Positions 8,880 through 16,820 of a stretch of DNA of 64,000 bases are shown piece by piece. This DNA comes from Pseudoxanthomonas sp. z9. Lineage in GTDB: Bacteria > Pseudomonadota > Gammaproteobacteria > Xanthomonadales > Xanthomonadaceae. Where the stretch lies: assembly GCF_006542425.1 (NCBI RefSeq), contig NZ_VFID01000003.1, positions 310,001 to 374,000 on the forward strand, given 5' to 3'. Positions within the stretch are counted from its first letter, which is position 1. Each line of letters opens with the position of its first letter. The notes under the pieces were generated by a model, which saw nothing but the letters and a program-made list of their open reading frames with translations, was not told the origin of the DNA and made no database searches. The position numbers and the translations under genes were made by a program.

Positions 8880-11855
8880 CTACCAATCGAGTCCGAAGGA
8901 AAGCTTGAAGGTGCGTGTCGGCCACAGGATTTCGTCGCCGTTGCGTTTTCCGAACTTCGGATTGCGTGCCTCGTTGGGGCCGCCGCGCCAACCTTCGAAC
9001 TGGTTCCAGTTGCGCCAGTTGAAGACATTCAGCAGATCCGCGCGAATCTTGAAACGCAGATCCGTCCCGGTGTCCCAGCGCTTTTCCAGCGCCATATCGA
9101 ACTGCTTGTAGCCGATCGTGCCTTCCGGCTCGAAGGGATCGTAGAAGCAGAAACTGTCCGAGGACACGTCATTGCAGTTGGTGGCGTTGCGCGGTGTAGG
9201 CGTCGCCAATACCAGCTTGCCGCTGAGCATGGTGTCCCAGCCCAGGTCGTAGATGCCGGACAGGACCAGACGATGCTTGGGTACGCCGGTGGACATGTAG
9301 TAGCGGCTGGTCAGGCGTGGCCCATCGCCATAGAAGGTCTCGCCCGTTGAAGCATCGGTGCGATTCTCCTTGGCGTCGCTGTAGGTGTAGGCGAGATTGA
9401 AGCCCCAACCCGACTCTGTCGTATAAGGCTTGTCGAGTGAAATCAACAGGGAGTTCAATTTGTACTCGATACCGTTGTCACCCAGGATCAGCGAGCCATA
9501 TCCCGGAATGAACTGTGTCCAAGGCTGTCCGCCCCAAGTCGCTCCGGGGATCTCATGGAAGGAACCATCTGGCCAGCGATTACCCAATCGGAAGTAGATG
9601 CCTTCCTTGCTGACGATATGCGACAAGGTCACCGAGGAATTCCATTCGTGGCCCCACAACTGGAACAGATTACGCATGCCCAGGCTGTACTGGTCAGAGT
9701 ACGGCGTCTTCAGATCATTGTTCAGCAGGTTGACCTCACCGCCCTGCCTCGGGTTGGCCGCCACGTAACCGGCGATCCCCGCCGGGGTCAACATGGCCGG
9801 ATCGAAGGGAATGCAGGTTGGTGAGGGCTCGCAGGAATGCAATGGCGTGGGGAAATTGACCACGTAGGACATGAACGCACCCGAGTAGTACTCCCGTGCC
9901 ATCAGGTCGAACAGATTGCGATCATAGGCTCGTCCTGCACCACCAAAAATCACATGACGCTGATCCCCGGACAGGTCATAGGAGAAGCCCAGGCGCGGCT
10001 GCCAAGCGTCCTTGAAGTCCTTGCGCCTGCCATTGGGAATAAAATCCTCAACGTTGAAGTCCGTGTTCTGGATGCTGGTCCAGTTGCGCAGCGCGGCCAG
10101 CAGATCGTCGGAAAGCGCGTAATTGGTGTAGCTGGGATTCTTTTCATAGTCCCAGCGCAGGCCGATATTGAGGGTCAGCTTGTCGTTGACCTCCCAATCG
10201 TCCTGGATGTAGATACCGAACTGCTTGTTCTTGGACTCAACGAACGGTGCGCGATTCGCGTACGGGGCGGTAAAGTCGACCCGATAGGGCTGGGTCAGGC
10301 TTTCATTGACGTCGAAGTAGTACTGCGGATACGGCGGGTTCTGCTGGAACGCGTTGAGCTCGACGTCCTTGTACTTCACGCCCATTTTCAGGGTGTGGCC
10401 TTCGAAGCCGAAGTAGGTCAGGTCGTCCTGGAATCCGAAGCCCTTCTGGCCCTTGTCCTGGAACGTCGCGCCGCCACCGATGTTGAGCACGCCCAAGCCA
10501 AGATTGCCCGGGTTTCCAGGATCCACGATCGTGTAACGGTATCCCGGCCCGGCAGTGACCGGACTGGGGTTGTACGCGGCTTCCTCGAAGGTGATGTGGG
10601 CGTCGTTGAGCCAGTTGGTCGAGCTGAACTGGTAACGCAGATCGCCACGCTTCTCGTCGTTGACGAAATTGGTCGAGAACGAGGGCGCGCTGATCTCGCT
10701 GCCCGGGCTGATGGAGTCTTCCTTGCGGTAGCGCAGGGTCAATTCGAACAGGTGCGCATCGCTGGGCTGGAAGCTCAGCTTGCCGAAGTACAGATCCTGG
10801 TTGAACGGGACACTGTAGCCGCCATACATCGAAGCAAGCTCCGGCGGCAGCACGCTGGGATCGAACACCGCCGGCGGCGTCACGTTGCGTGGGACGATGA
10901 ACTCCTTAGCCTCGTAGGACAGGAAGAAGTGCAGCATGTCCTTGATGATCGGCCCACCAAAGGTCACGCCGTACTGCTCGGTGACCTCCGGCGATTTGTA
11001 GCCGCGCTTTTCTTCCACCACGTTCGGCTTGCGCCAACTGTCCGAAGTGCGATCCCAGAAGAAGCTCCCGGAGAACTCGTTGGTACCCGACTTGGTCACC
11101 GCGGTGACCGCCGCGCTGCTGATCTGGTCGTACTCGGCCTTGTAGTTGGACGTGATGACCTTGTACTCGCCAATCGCCGATTGCGGAAACGGGTTGCCGC
11201 GGCTGTCGTCCTGGCTGGTGATGCCACCCGGGGTGACGTAGTTCTTCTGGCCGACGCCATCGATGAAGACGTTGATGTTGCTCGAGCCCTGCGCGCCACT
11301 GCGCAACTGGCTTTCCGAACCGTTCGGGCTGCTGATGAACTGCATGCCGGGAACCGTATCGGCGAAGGCGAGGAAATTGCGCGAGTTCTGCGGCAGCGCC
11401 TCGATCTGCTTGCTACTCACGTAGGTCGCGATTTCCGAGGTCTTGGTTTCGACGATCACCGGCGGCGCGGTCACGCTCACCGTATCCAGTGTCGTCGCCT
11501 CGCCCGCGATCGGCGGGGTCGCGGCGGCGGCGGCCAGGTTGAGGGTGGCGGTCTGGCCCACCGCAAGGGTCAGGTTGCGGCTGGTGCTCTGCCCGCCGGA
11601 CACCACGTCGATGCGATAGCTGCCCGGCGGCAGGCCGGCAATGTTGTAGTTGCCGTTGGATGCCTTCACCGAGCGGGTAAGGCCGGTGCCCAGGTTGGTC
11701 ACGGTGACCGTGGACTCGGCTTGGACCGACCCGCGCAAGGTGGCGCTGGTCGATTGCGCATACACCACCGACGCACTCATCGCCAGGCCACTGGCGAGCG
11801 CGCAGGACAGGATCCTGCGGGCGAAACGGTGGTTGCGAGTTTCCGGGTGCCTCAT
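8880..11855 (-). CDS. TonB-dependent receptor with carboxypeptidase-regulatory-like domain (Oar-like), paralogue
   Basis: Second large receptor, 991 aa. ATG 11855 (MRHPETRNHRFARR) is preferred because GGGAGGGAGAG lies directly upstream; an in-frame TTG five codons earlier overlaps that ribosome site. Signal peptide to about VVYAQ, then a CarboxypepD_reg-like domain (NYNIAGLPPGSYRIDVVSGG), a plug with VFIDGVGQKNYVTPGGI and YKVITSNYKAEYDQISSAA, and a barrel ending in KLSFGLDW (terminal Trp). It precedes the other receptor gene by 288 bp and has its own LacI-type operator at 11907-11920, so it probably starts its own transcript. Substrate inferred from context only. Confidence 0.92.
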   Translation of the reverse strand: MRHPETRNHRFARRILSCALASGLAMSASVVYAQSTSATLRGSVQAESTVTVTNLGTGLTRSVKASNGNYNIAGLPPGSYRIDVVSGGQSTSRNLTLAVGQTATLNLAAAAATPPIAGEATTLDTVSVTAPPVIVETKTSEIATYVSSKQIEALPQNSRNFLAFADTVPGMQFISSPNGSESQLRSGAQGSSNINVFIDGVGQKNYVTPGGITSQDDSRGNPFPQSAIGEYKVITSNYKAEYDQISSAAVTAVTKSGTNEFSGSFFWDRTSDSWRKPNVVEEKRGYKSPEVTEQYGVTFGGPIIKDMLHFFLSYEAKEFIVPRNVTPPAVFDPSVLPPELASMYGGYSVPFNQDLYFGKLSFQPSDAHLFELTLRYRKEDSISPGSEISAPSFSTNFVNDEKRGDLRYQFSSTNWLNDAHITFEEAAYNPSPVTAGPGYRYTIVDPGNPGNLGLGVLNIGGGATFQDKGQKGFGFQDDLTYFGFEGHTLKMGVKYKDVELNAFQQNPPYPQYYFDVNESLTQPYRVDFTAPYANRAPFVESKNKQFGIYIQDDWEVNDKLTLNIGLRWDYEKNPSYTNYALSDDLLAALRNWTSIQNTDFNVEDFIPNGRRKDFKDAWQPRLGFSYDLSGDQRHVIFGGAGRAYDRNLFDLMAREYYSGAFMSYVVNFPTPLHSCEPSPTCIPFDPAMLTPAGIAGYVAANPRQGGEVNLLNNDLKTPYSDQYSLGMRNLFQLWGHEWNSSVTLSHIVSKEGIYFRLGNRWPDGSFHEIPGATWGGQPWTQFIPGYGSLILGDNGIEYKLNSLLISLDKPYTTESGWGFNLAYTYSDAKENRTDASTGETFYGDGPRLTSRYYMSTGVPKHRLVLSGIYDLGWDTMLSGKLVLATPTPRNATNCNDVSSDSFCFYDPFEPEGTIGYKQFDMALEKRWDTGTDLRFKIRADLLNVFNWRNWNQFEGWRGGPNEARNPKFGKRNGDEILWPTRTFKLSFGLDW

Positions 11856-11906
11856 GACTCTCCCTCCCAAGGCAGTGGACTTGCAGTCAGTTGACTCGAT
11901 TGCTTC

Positions 11907-11920
11907 TGAAATCGATTACA
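11907..11920. promoter_or_regulatory. LacI-type operator upstream of the 8880-11855 receptor gene
   Basis: TGAAATCGATTACA, two differences from the exact TGAAAACGTTTACA copies, and a nearly perfect palindrome around CG. Located 52 bases before the start. Confidence 0.7.
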
Positions 11921-11943
11921 AAGTCGGCTTAAAAAAAACCGGG

Positions 11944-12975
11944 CTATGGCTGCGCCTGCGGCCTCCCGTCCTGGGTACGTCCTCCACTCGATTCCCGCAC
12001 GATCAGGTCCGGCACCAGGGTCTGCGCTTCATTCGACATGTTCTCCTCCGCATCGATGCCATCCAGCAGGCGGGTCATCGCGTGACCGCCCAGTTCGGCA
12101 ATGCTGACCCGCATCGTCGTCAAGGGGGGGTGAACGAAGCGCGCGAGCGGAATGTCGTCGAAGCCGGCCAATGCGATTTCAGCGGGCACGTTCACGCCCG
12201 CTTCGTTCAATGCGTACAGGCATCCCAGCGCCATCATGTCGTTGGCGGCGAACACCGCATCCGGGCGCTGTTTCGAAGAAACGATCTGCTTGCCGGCTTC
12301 GTAGCCGGTCGCTTCGCTGAAGTCGCCAGGCAGTTCCCACGCCTCGCCCTTGCCTGCGATCGCGTCGCGATAGCCACGCAGGCGCTCGCGCGCGTCGAAG
12401 TTGTCGTCGGGCCCGCCGATGAAGGCGATGCGGCGATGTCCGGCCTGCAGCAGGTGCTCGGTCATCGCGCGGGCGCCGCCGTAGTTGTCGATGCTCAGCA
12501 CCGGATACGGCGCGCCATCGAGTTGGGTGTTGATCAGCACCACCGGCAGCGCCGAGGGCAGATTGTCGGTTAGGAAGCCGGGGCGATCCGCGTACGGCGA
12601 CAGCACCAGCAGGCCATCGACGCGGCCACGCATCGCGCGCAGCGCCTCGCCCTGCTCTTCCGGATGGCCGTGATAGCTGGACACCAGCAGATGCTGGCGA
12701 CGCGCGCGGGCGACCTGGTCGATGCCGCGAATCAATTCCGAGAAGAATTCGCCGTACAGGTCCGGCAGCACCACGCCGATGGTCTGGGTGCGGCGGCTGC
12801 TGAGGCTGCGGGCAGCGGCGTGCGGCTGGTAACGCAGGCGGTCGGCGGTTTCCACGACATGGCGACGCACGGTCTCGGCCACGTTGTCGTGTCCGTTGAG
12901 CGCGCGCGACACCGTGGCGACGGATACCTTCGCCTCGCGTGCCACGTCTTTGATGGTGACGGCCGTTCGCGCCAT
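11944..12975 (-). CDS. LacI-family transcriptional regulator of the locus
   Basis: DNA-binding repressor (343 aa). N-terminal HTH reads VTIKDVAREAKVSVATVSRA (residues 6-25), followed by the hinge region YQPHAAARSLSSRRTQTIGV that ends in the leucine/serine hinge helix, then a periplasmic-binding-protein-like effector domain with VFAANDMMALGCLYALNEAG and GFDDIPLARFVHPPLTT. Coding strand GGAGG lies 8 bases before ATG 12975. Its upstream region (13015-13076) carries one exact copy of the TGTAAACGTTTTCA operator, so it is probably autoregulated. The effector is presumably a sugar produced by the locus, such as glucose, sophorose or a phosphate; this is inference. Confidence 0.95.
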   Translation of the reverse strand: MARTAVTIKDVAREAKVSVATVSRALNGHDNVAETVRRHVVETADRLRYQPHAAARSLSSRRTQTIGVVLPDLYGEFFSELIRGIDQVARARRQHLLVSSYHGHPEEQGEALRAMRGRVDGLLVLSPYADRPGFLTDNLPSALPVVLINTQLDGAPYPVLSIDNYGGARAMTEHLLQAGHRRIAFIGGPDDNFDARERLRGYRDAIAGKGEAWELPGDFSEATGYEAGKQIVSSKQRPDAVFAANDMMALGCLYALNEAGVNVPAEIALAGFDDIPLARFVHPPLTTMRVSIAELGGHAMTRLLDGIDAEENMSNEAQTLVPDLIVRESSGGRTQDGRPQAQP

Positions 12976-12997
12976 TGCACCGCCCCTCCGCGGTCAT

Positions 12998-13013
12998 GAC
13001 TGCAATTGCAGTC
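12998..13013. promoter_or_regulatory. 16-bp palindrome before the lacI gene
   Basis: GACTGCAATTGCAGTC is perfectly symmetrical. The half TTGCAGTC recurs at 11881-11888, before the 8880-11855 receptor gene. Confidence 0.5.
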
Positions 13014-13014
13014 G

Positions 13015-13044
13015 ACTGTAAACGTTTTCAAAACGAGATGTAAA
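13015..13044 (-). promoter_or_regulatory. lacI promoter with overlapping operator
   Basis: On the minus strand TTTACA (-35, 13044-13039) and TACAGT (-10, 13020-13015) are 18 bp apart. Exact operator TGTAAACGTTTTCA occupies 13017-13030, covering the -10, as expected for autorepression. Confidence 0.65.
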
Positions 13045-13062
13045 GCCCAGGTTAGATACTCA

Positions 13063-13076
13063 TGACAGCGCAGTCA
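13063..13076. promoter_or_regulatory. Palindrome TGACAGCGCAGTCA
   Basis: One base short of the perfect TGACAGCGCTGTCA. Located upstream of the lacI promoter; may be a site for the same or another LacI-family regulator. Confidence 0.45.
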
Positions 13077-13218
13077 TTTCAACCACTTAACGGCTTCTTT
13101 CCATTCTTTTTTTGCTGCATCGCAATAGAAATGCGCTGAAGTGACGCTTTCCTGACCACTCCGGGACAGTGCCTGGACAAATCGGGACTTGGATGGCCGG
13201 GATGCCTTTCCCAGCCTG

Positions 13219-13245
13219 CACATCATCATCCCGGCAAACGCCGGG
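13219..13245. repeat. Short dispersed inverted repeat
   Basis: CATCATCCCGGCAAACGCCGG resembles, with CCCGGC...GCCGGG arms, the TCCCAGCGAAAGCTGGGA element at 38101. The rest of 12976-13467 apart from the lacI promoter and the terminator at 13400 shows no gene. Confidence 0.55.
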
Positions 13246-13399
13246 GTCCCTGCCGCTGGTCGCGCTGGCCGGCCAGTCCCTGCCCCAGGACTGGATGGAC
13301 TCCAGTGTCCGCCGGAATCACGGCAAACCTCCCCGAGGCCTTGCCAGAAAGGCGGCACGGCGCGACATGACGGGGCGGGCCAAGGCCCATCCTTGCCAT

Positions 13400-13433
13400 A
13401 AAAAAACGCGCGCAGCCGATGGGCAGCGCGCGT
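13400..13433 (-). terminator. Rho-independent terminator of the GH3 gene
   Basis: On the minus strand ACGCGCGC pairs with GCGCGCGT (13426-13433 with 13406-13413), followed by a run of seven T residues. It lies 34 bases after the stop. Confidence 0.93.
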
Positions 13434-13467
13434 CTCTGGTAACGCGGAAATGGCGGCGAACCTTAGC

Positions 13468-15753
13468 TCACTTCGCGGTCACCTCGAACTTCGCTTCCAG
13501 CGTATCCACCGAATTGCCACCGGCGAACACCGTGAAGCTGCCCGGCTCCACCACCCGCTTCATCGCCGCGTCGTACATCGCCAGATCCTCGAAGCCGAGC
13601 TTGAAGGTGATCGTCTTCGACTGCCCCGGCGCCAGTTCGACGCGCTCGAAACCGCGCAGCAGCTTGACCGGACGGGTCACCGAGGCGACATCGTCGCGCA
13701 CGTACAGCTGCACCACTTCGGCACCGGCGCGCTTGCCGGTGTTGGTCACGGTCACGCTGACTTCCTGGCTGCCGTCGGCGGCGATGCGTGGATGCTTCAC
13801 CGCCAGGCCGCCGTACTGGAAGGTCGTGTAGCTCAAGCCATGGCCGAAGGCGTACAGCGGCGTCCACGGCACGTCGATGTACTTGGAGGTGTAGCGCTCG
13901 GTCTCGCTCGGCGGGCGTCCGGTGTTCTTGTGCGCGTAGTAGATCGGCACCTGGCCGACCGTGCGCGGGAAGGTCACCGGCAGCTTGCCGGCCGGATTGA
14001 AGTCGCCGAACACCACGTCGGCGACGGCGTTGCCGCCCTCCACGCCCGGGAACCAGGCTTCCAGGATCGCCGGCACGCGCTCGCGCAACGGACCGATCGA
14101 CAGCGGACGGCCGTTGAGCAGCACCGCCGCGGTCGGCTTGCCGACCTTGGCCACCGCATCGGCCAGCGCCTGCTGGGCACCCGGCAGATCCAGCGAGGTG
14201 CGGTTGCGCGCCTCCGCGCTCATGTCCGGATGCTCGCCCAGGAACAGCAGCACCGCATCGGCCTGTTGGGCCGCCTTCACCGCCTCGGCGATGCCGGTGG
14301 TCTCACCGCCTTCCAGCGTGGTGCCTTCGACGTACACGACTTGGGTGCCCGACCCCACCGCCGCGCGGATGCCCGCCAGCGGTGTGATCGCGTCCTCGTC
14401 GCGGCCGGCGCCGGCCCAGTTGCCCAGCATCGCCCGGCGCAGATCCGCCAGCGGGCCGATGACCGCCAGCGTCTTCACCTTCTGCTTGTCCAGCGGCAAC
14501 ACGCCGCCGGTGTTGTCCAGCAGTACCATCGACTTGCGCGCCATCTCGCGCGCGGCCTTGCGGCTGTCGGCGGTCAGGGTGCGCGCCTTCTCGCGCTCGA
14601 CATCGCAGTAGCGATACGGATCCGCGAACAGGCCCATCCGGTACTTGGCGCGCAGCACTCGGCGCACCGACTCGTCCACGGTGGCGATCGGCAGCTTGCC
14701 GGCCTTCACCGCCGCCGGCAGATCCTTCACGTAGATGCGGCTGACCATGTCGATGTCCACGCCCGCGCGCAGGCCCAGCACGCCTGCGTCGGTGCGATTC
14801 CCGGCCACGCCGTGCTTGATCAGTTCCTCGACGCCGGTGTAATCGCTGACCAGCAGACCGTCCCAGCCCCATTCCTTGCGCAGGACGTCGTTGATCAGAT
14901 CGCCGTTGGCATGCATCGGCACGCCGCCGACTTCGTTGAACGAGGCCATCACCGATTCCGCGCCCGCGTCCACCGCCGCCTTGAACGGCGGCAGGTACAC
15001 CTCGCGCAGGGTGCGTTCGGAGATGTCGGCGATGTTGTAGTCGCGACCGCCCTCGGCGGCGCCGTAGGCGACGAAATGCTTGGCGGTCGCCAGCAGGGTG
15101 TCGCCATTGCCCAGTTGCTTGCCCTGGAAGCCGCGCACGCGCGCCGCCGCCAGCACCGAGCCCAGGTAGGGATCTTCGCCCGCGCCCTCGACGATGCGGC
15201 CCCAGCGCGGATCCCGCGCCACGTCCACCATCGGCGCGTAGGTCCAGTGGATGCCGTAACCGGCGGCCTCCCAGGCGGCCACGCGCGCGGCATTCTCGAC
15301 TTCGACCGGATCGAAGCTGGCCGATTCGCCCAGCGGCACCGGGAAGACGGTGCGGTAACCGTGGATGACGTCGTAGCCGAACATCAGCGGAATGCCCAGG
15401 CGCGATTCCTCGACCGCGATGCGCTGCAGGCGGCAGGTCAGCTCGGCCCCCTGGGTGCCCAGGAAGGTGCCGATCTCGCCGTTGCGGATCTGGTCCTCGC
15501 CACCGGCCATCGCCTGCGGGCCGGTGTCGTTGCCCAGTCCGGGCGGCTGGTTGAGCTGACCCAGCTTCTCCTCCACGGTCATCTTCGCCAGCAGGGCCTC
15601 GACGAAGGCCGCCTCGCCGGCGGGGGCCTGCGGAGTGCGGGCACCGACGGCCGGGGCGATCAGCACCGTGGCGATCGCCGCCGCCAGCCACCCGTGGCGG
15701 CGCGCGCGCGGTCGGGCGCCGGCGGACTGGCCGGCGCGGGTACGACTGTTCAT
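13468..15753 (-). CDS. bglX: Periplasmic beta-glucosidase, GH3 family
   Basis: Three-domain GH3 enzyme (761 aa) releasing glucose from the non-reducing end of beta-glucosides in the periplasm. Signal peptide with GWLAAAIATVLIAPAVGA. Family motifs: KHFVAYGAAEGGRDYN (225-240), SFNEVGGVPM, and the nucleophile motif LLVSDYTGVEEL with Asp304. The C-terminus carries the fibronectin-III-like domain (LPVTFPRTVGQVPIYYAHKN, GLSYTTFQYG). GGGAGGTGG lies just upstream of ATG 15753. Its promoter overlaps a LacI-type operator at 15786-15799, and a strong terminator follows at 13400-13433, so it is a separate transcript. Specificity for sophorose-type linkages is only suggested by the neighbours. Confidence 0.93.
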   Translation of the reverse strand: MNSRTRAGQSAGARPRARRHGWLAAAIATVLIAPAVGARTPQAPAGEAAFVEALLAKMTVEEKLGQLNQPPGLGNDTGPQAMAGGEDQIRNGEIGTFLGTQGAELTCRLQRIAVEESRLGIPLMFGYDVIHGYRTVFPVPLGESASFDPVEVENAARVAAWEAAGYGIHWTYAPMVDVARDPRWGRIVEGAGEDPYLGSVLAAARVRGFQGKQLGNGDTLLATAKHFVAYGAAEGGRDYNIADISERTLREVYLPPFKAAVDAGAESVMASFNEVGGVPMHANGDLINDVLRKEWGWDGLLVSDYTGVEELIKHGVAGNRTDAGVLGLRAGVDIDMVSRIYVKDLPAAVKAGKLPIATVDESVRRVLRAKYRMGLFADPYRYCDVEREKARTLTADSRKAAREMARKSMVLLDNTGGVLPLDKQKVKTLAVIGPLADLRRAMLGNWAGAGRDEDAITPLAGIRAAVGSGTQVVYVEGTTLEGGETTGIAEAVKAAQQADAVLLFLGEHPDMSAEARNRTSLDLPGAQQALADAVAKVGKPTAAVLLNGRPLSIGPLRERVPAILEAWFPGVEGGNAVADVVFGDFNPAGKLPVTFPRTVGQVPIYYAHKNTGRPPSETERYTSKYIDVPWTPLYAFGHGLSYTTFQYGGLAVKHPRIAADGSQEVSVTVTNTGKRAGAEVVQLYVRDDVASVTRPVKLLRGFERVELAPGQSKTITFKLGFEDLAMYDAAMKRVVEPGSFTVFAGGNSVDTLEAKFEVTAK

Positions 15754-15783
15754 GTATTTCCACCTCCCATGGACAAGGGGCGG

Positions 15784-15812
15784 AATGTAAACGTTTTCAG
15801 CCCACCCTGCAA
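15784..15812 (-). promoter_or_regulatory. GH3 gene promoter with overlapping LacI operator
   Basis: On the minus strand TTGCAG (15812-15807) and TACATT (15789-15784) are spaced by 17 bp. The exact operator TGTAAACGTTTTCA at 15786-15799 covers the -10 and part of the spacer, 33 bases from the start codon. Confidence 0.78.
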
Positions 15813-15864
15813 AACCGCCCGCCGGCCCCGGATCGGGGAACCGGCGGTGGACGCTTCGCGAGGC

Positions 15865-16140
15865 TCAGCGGGCTTCGCCGGGGGCCGAGGCGTGGATGGA
15901 CAGGGCGTGGATGTCGGTGGTCATCATCTCCCCCAGCGCGGCGTAGATCGCCCGGTGGCGGGCCAGCGGCGCGCGGCCGGCGAAGGCCGCGCTGACGATG
16001 GTGACGTCGAAGTGCCCCCGCCCGTCGCGGGCGCCGGCATGACCGACGTGGCGATGGCTGTCATCCGCCACCTCCAGCCGCTCGGGCTGGAACGCCAGCT
16101 CCAGCGCCTGGCGGATGCGCTCGACCCGCTCGGCGGTCAC
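15865..16140 (-). CDS. BolA family protein
   Basis: Small BolA-like protein (91 aa), a partner of monothiol glutaredoxins in iron-sulfur handling. The start is GTG 16140, overlapping the stop of the YciI-like gene as GTGA, so translation is coupled. The sequence shows the BolA pattern: [11 protein letters not shown] at the N-terminus, [20 protein letters not shown] in the middle (conserved His residues), and [20 protein letters not shown] with the family helix and invariant HALSI end. Family call is secure; which BolA subgroup is not clear. Confidence 0.88.
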   Translation of the reverse strand: MTAERVERIRQALELAFQPERLEVADDSHRHVGHAGARDGRGHFDVTIVSAAFAGRAPLARHRAIYAALGEMMTTDIHALSIHASAPGEAR

Positions 16141-16436
16141 GGCAGCACCTTGCGGAACGGGCGCACGTCGACCCGCGCGTACACCCCGGCCTCCATATAA
16201 GGATCGGCCTGGGCCCAGGCCTGGGCCGCGGCCAGCGACTCGAACTCGGCAATGACGATGCTGCCGCTGAAACCGGCCTCGCCCGGATCCTCGGCGTCGA
16301 TGGCCGGGCACGGGCCGGCCAGCAGCAGCCGGCCTTCGTCGCGCAGCGCGGTCAGCCGGGCCAGGTGGGCGGGACGGGCGGCCATGCGCCGGGGCAGCGC
16401 GCCTTCGGTGTCATGGCCTTCGATGGCATACCACAT
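16137..16436 (-). CDS. YciI-like protein
   Basis: YCII-domain protein (99 aa), ferredoxin-like fold. It starts [20 protein letters not shown] and shows the family features [22 protein letters not shown] (His24-type conserved residue region) and [24 protein letters not shown]. Function of the family is poorly defined. The start is supported by GAGTGAA seven bases upstream on the coding strand. It is the first gene of a two-gene operon with the BolA-like gene. Confidence 0.88.
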   Translation of the reverse strand: MWYAIEGHDTEGALPRRMAARPAHLARLTALRDEGRLLLAGPCPAIDAEDPGEAGFSGSIVIAEFESLAAAQAWAQADPYMEAGVYARVDVRPFRKVLP

Positions 16437-16820
16437 GGGTTCACTCGCTCGGGTCGGGAATGAACGGATTGTACGGGCCGCCCGCCCGGTGGTGCTGGAC
16501 AGGGCCGGGCGCAGCGCTTACTCTTGCCTCACTGCACGGCCGGAAGCAGCGGCCCGTCAGGGGATTTCCCAGGCACTGCGCCGGACCGGCCGGCCAGCCG
16601 CCCAACGACGATCGATTCGCTGCCCCCACCCGCCCGCGCCGACGACCTCCTCGCTGTCGGCCGCCGCCTCTTTCGCGGCGAGCTCCTCTACGGCGTGATG
16701 ACATGTTTGCTGTACGGAAGCGTTCGCCCGCAAGCCCCTGGTCGGCAATGAAGACCATGGCGTCCCTGCGGCGGCGCGTGCAATCGAAGGCATTGTGACC
16801 CGCACTACGGCTGTTTCTTG
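16437..16820 (+). other. Intergenic region, no gene recognised
   Basis: This 384-bp stretch separates the divergent YciI-like and scpA genes and must hold both promoters. Open frames exist on both strands but none has a convincing ribosome site or recognisable protein. I see no strong hairpin or operator. Confidence 0.6.

Noticed and set aside
13450-16200. Long plus-strand open frame (916 codons)
   Set aside because: Antisense to the GH3 gene; arises from high third-position GC.
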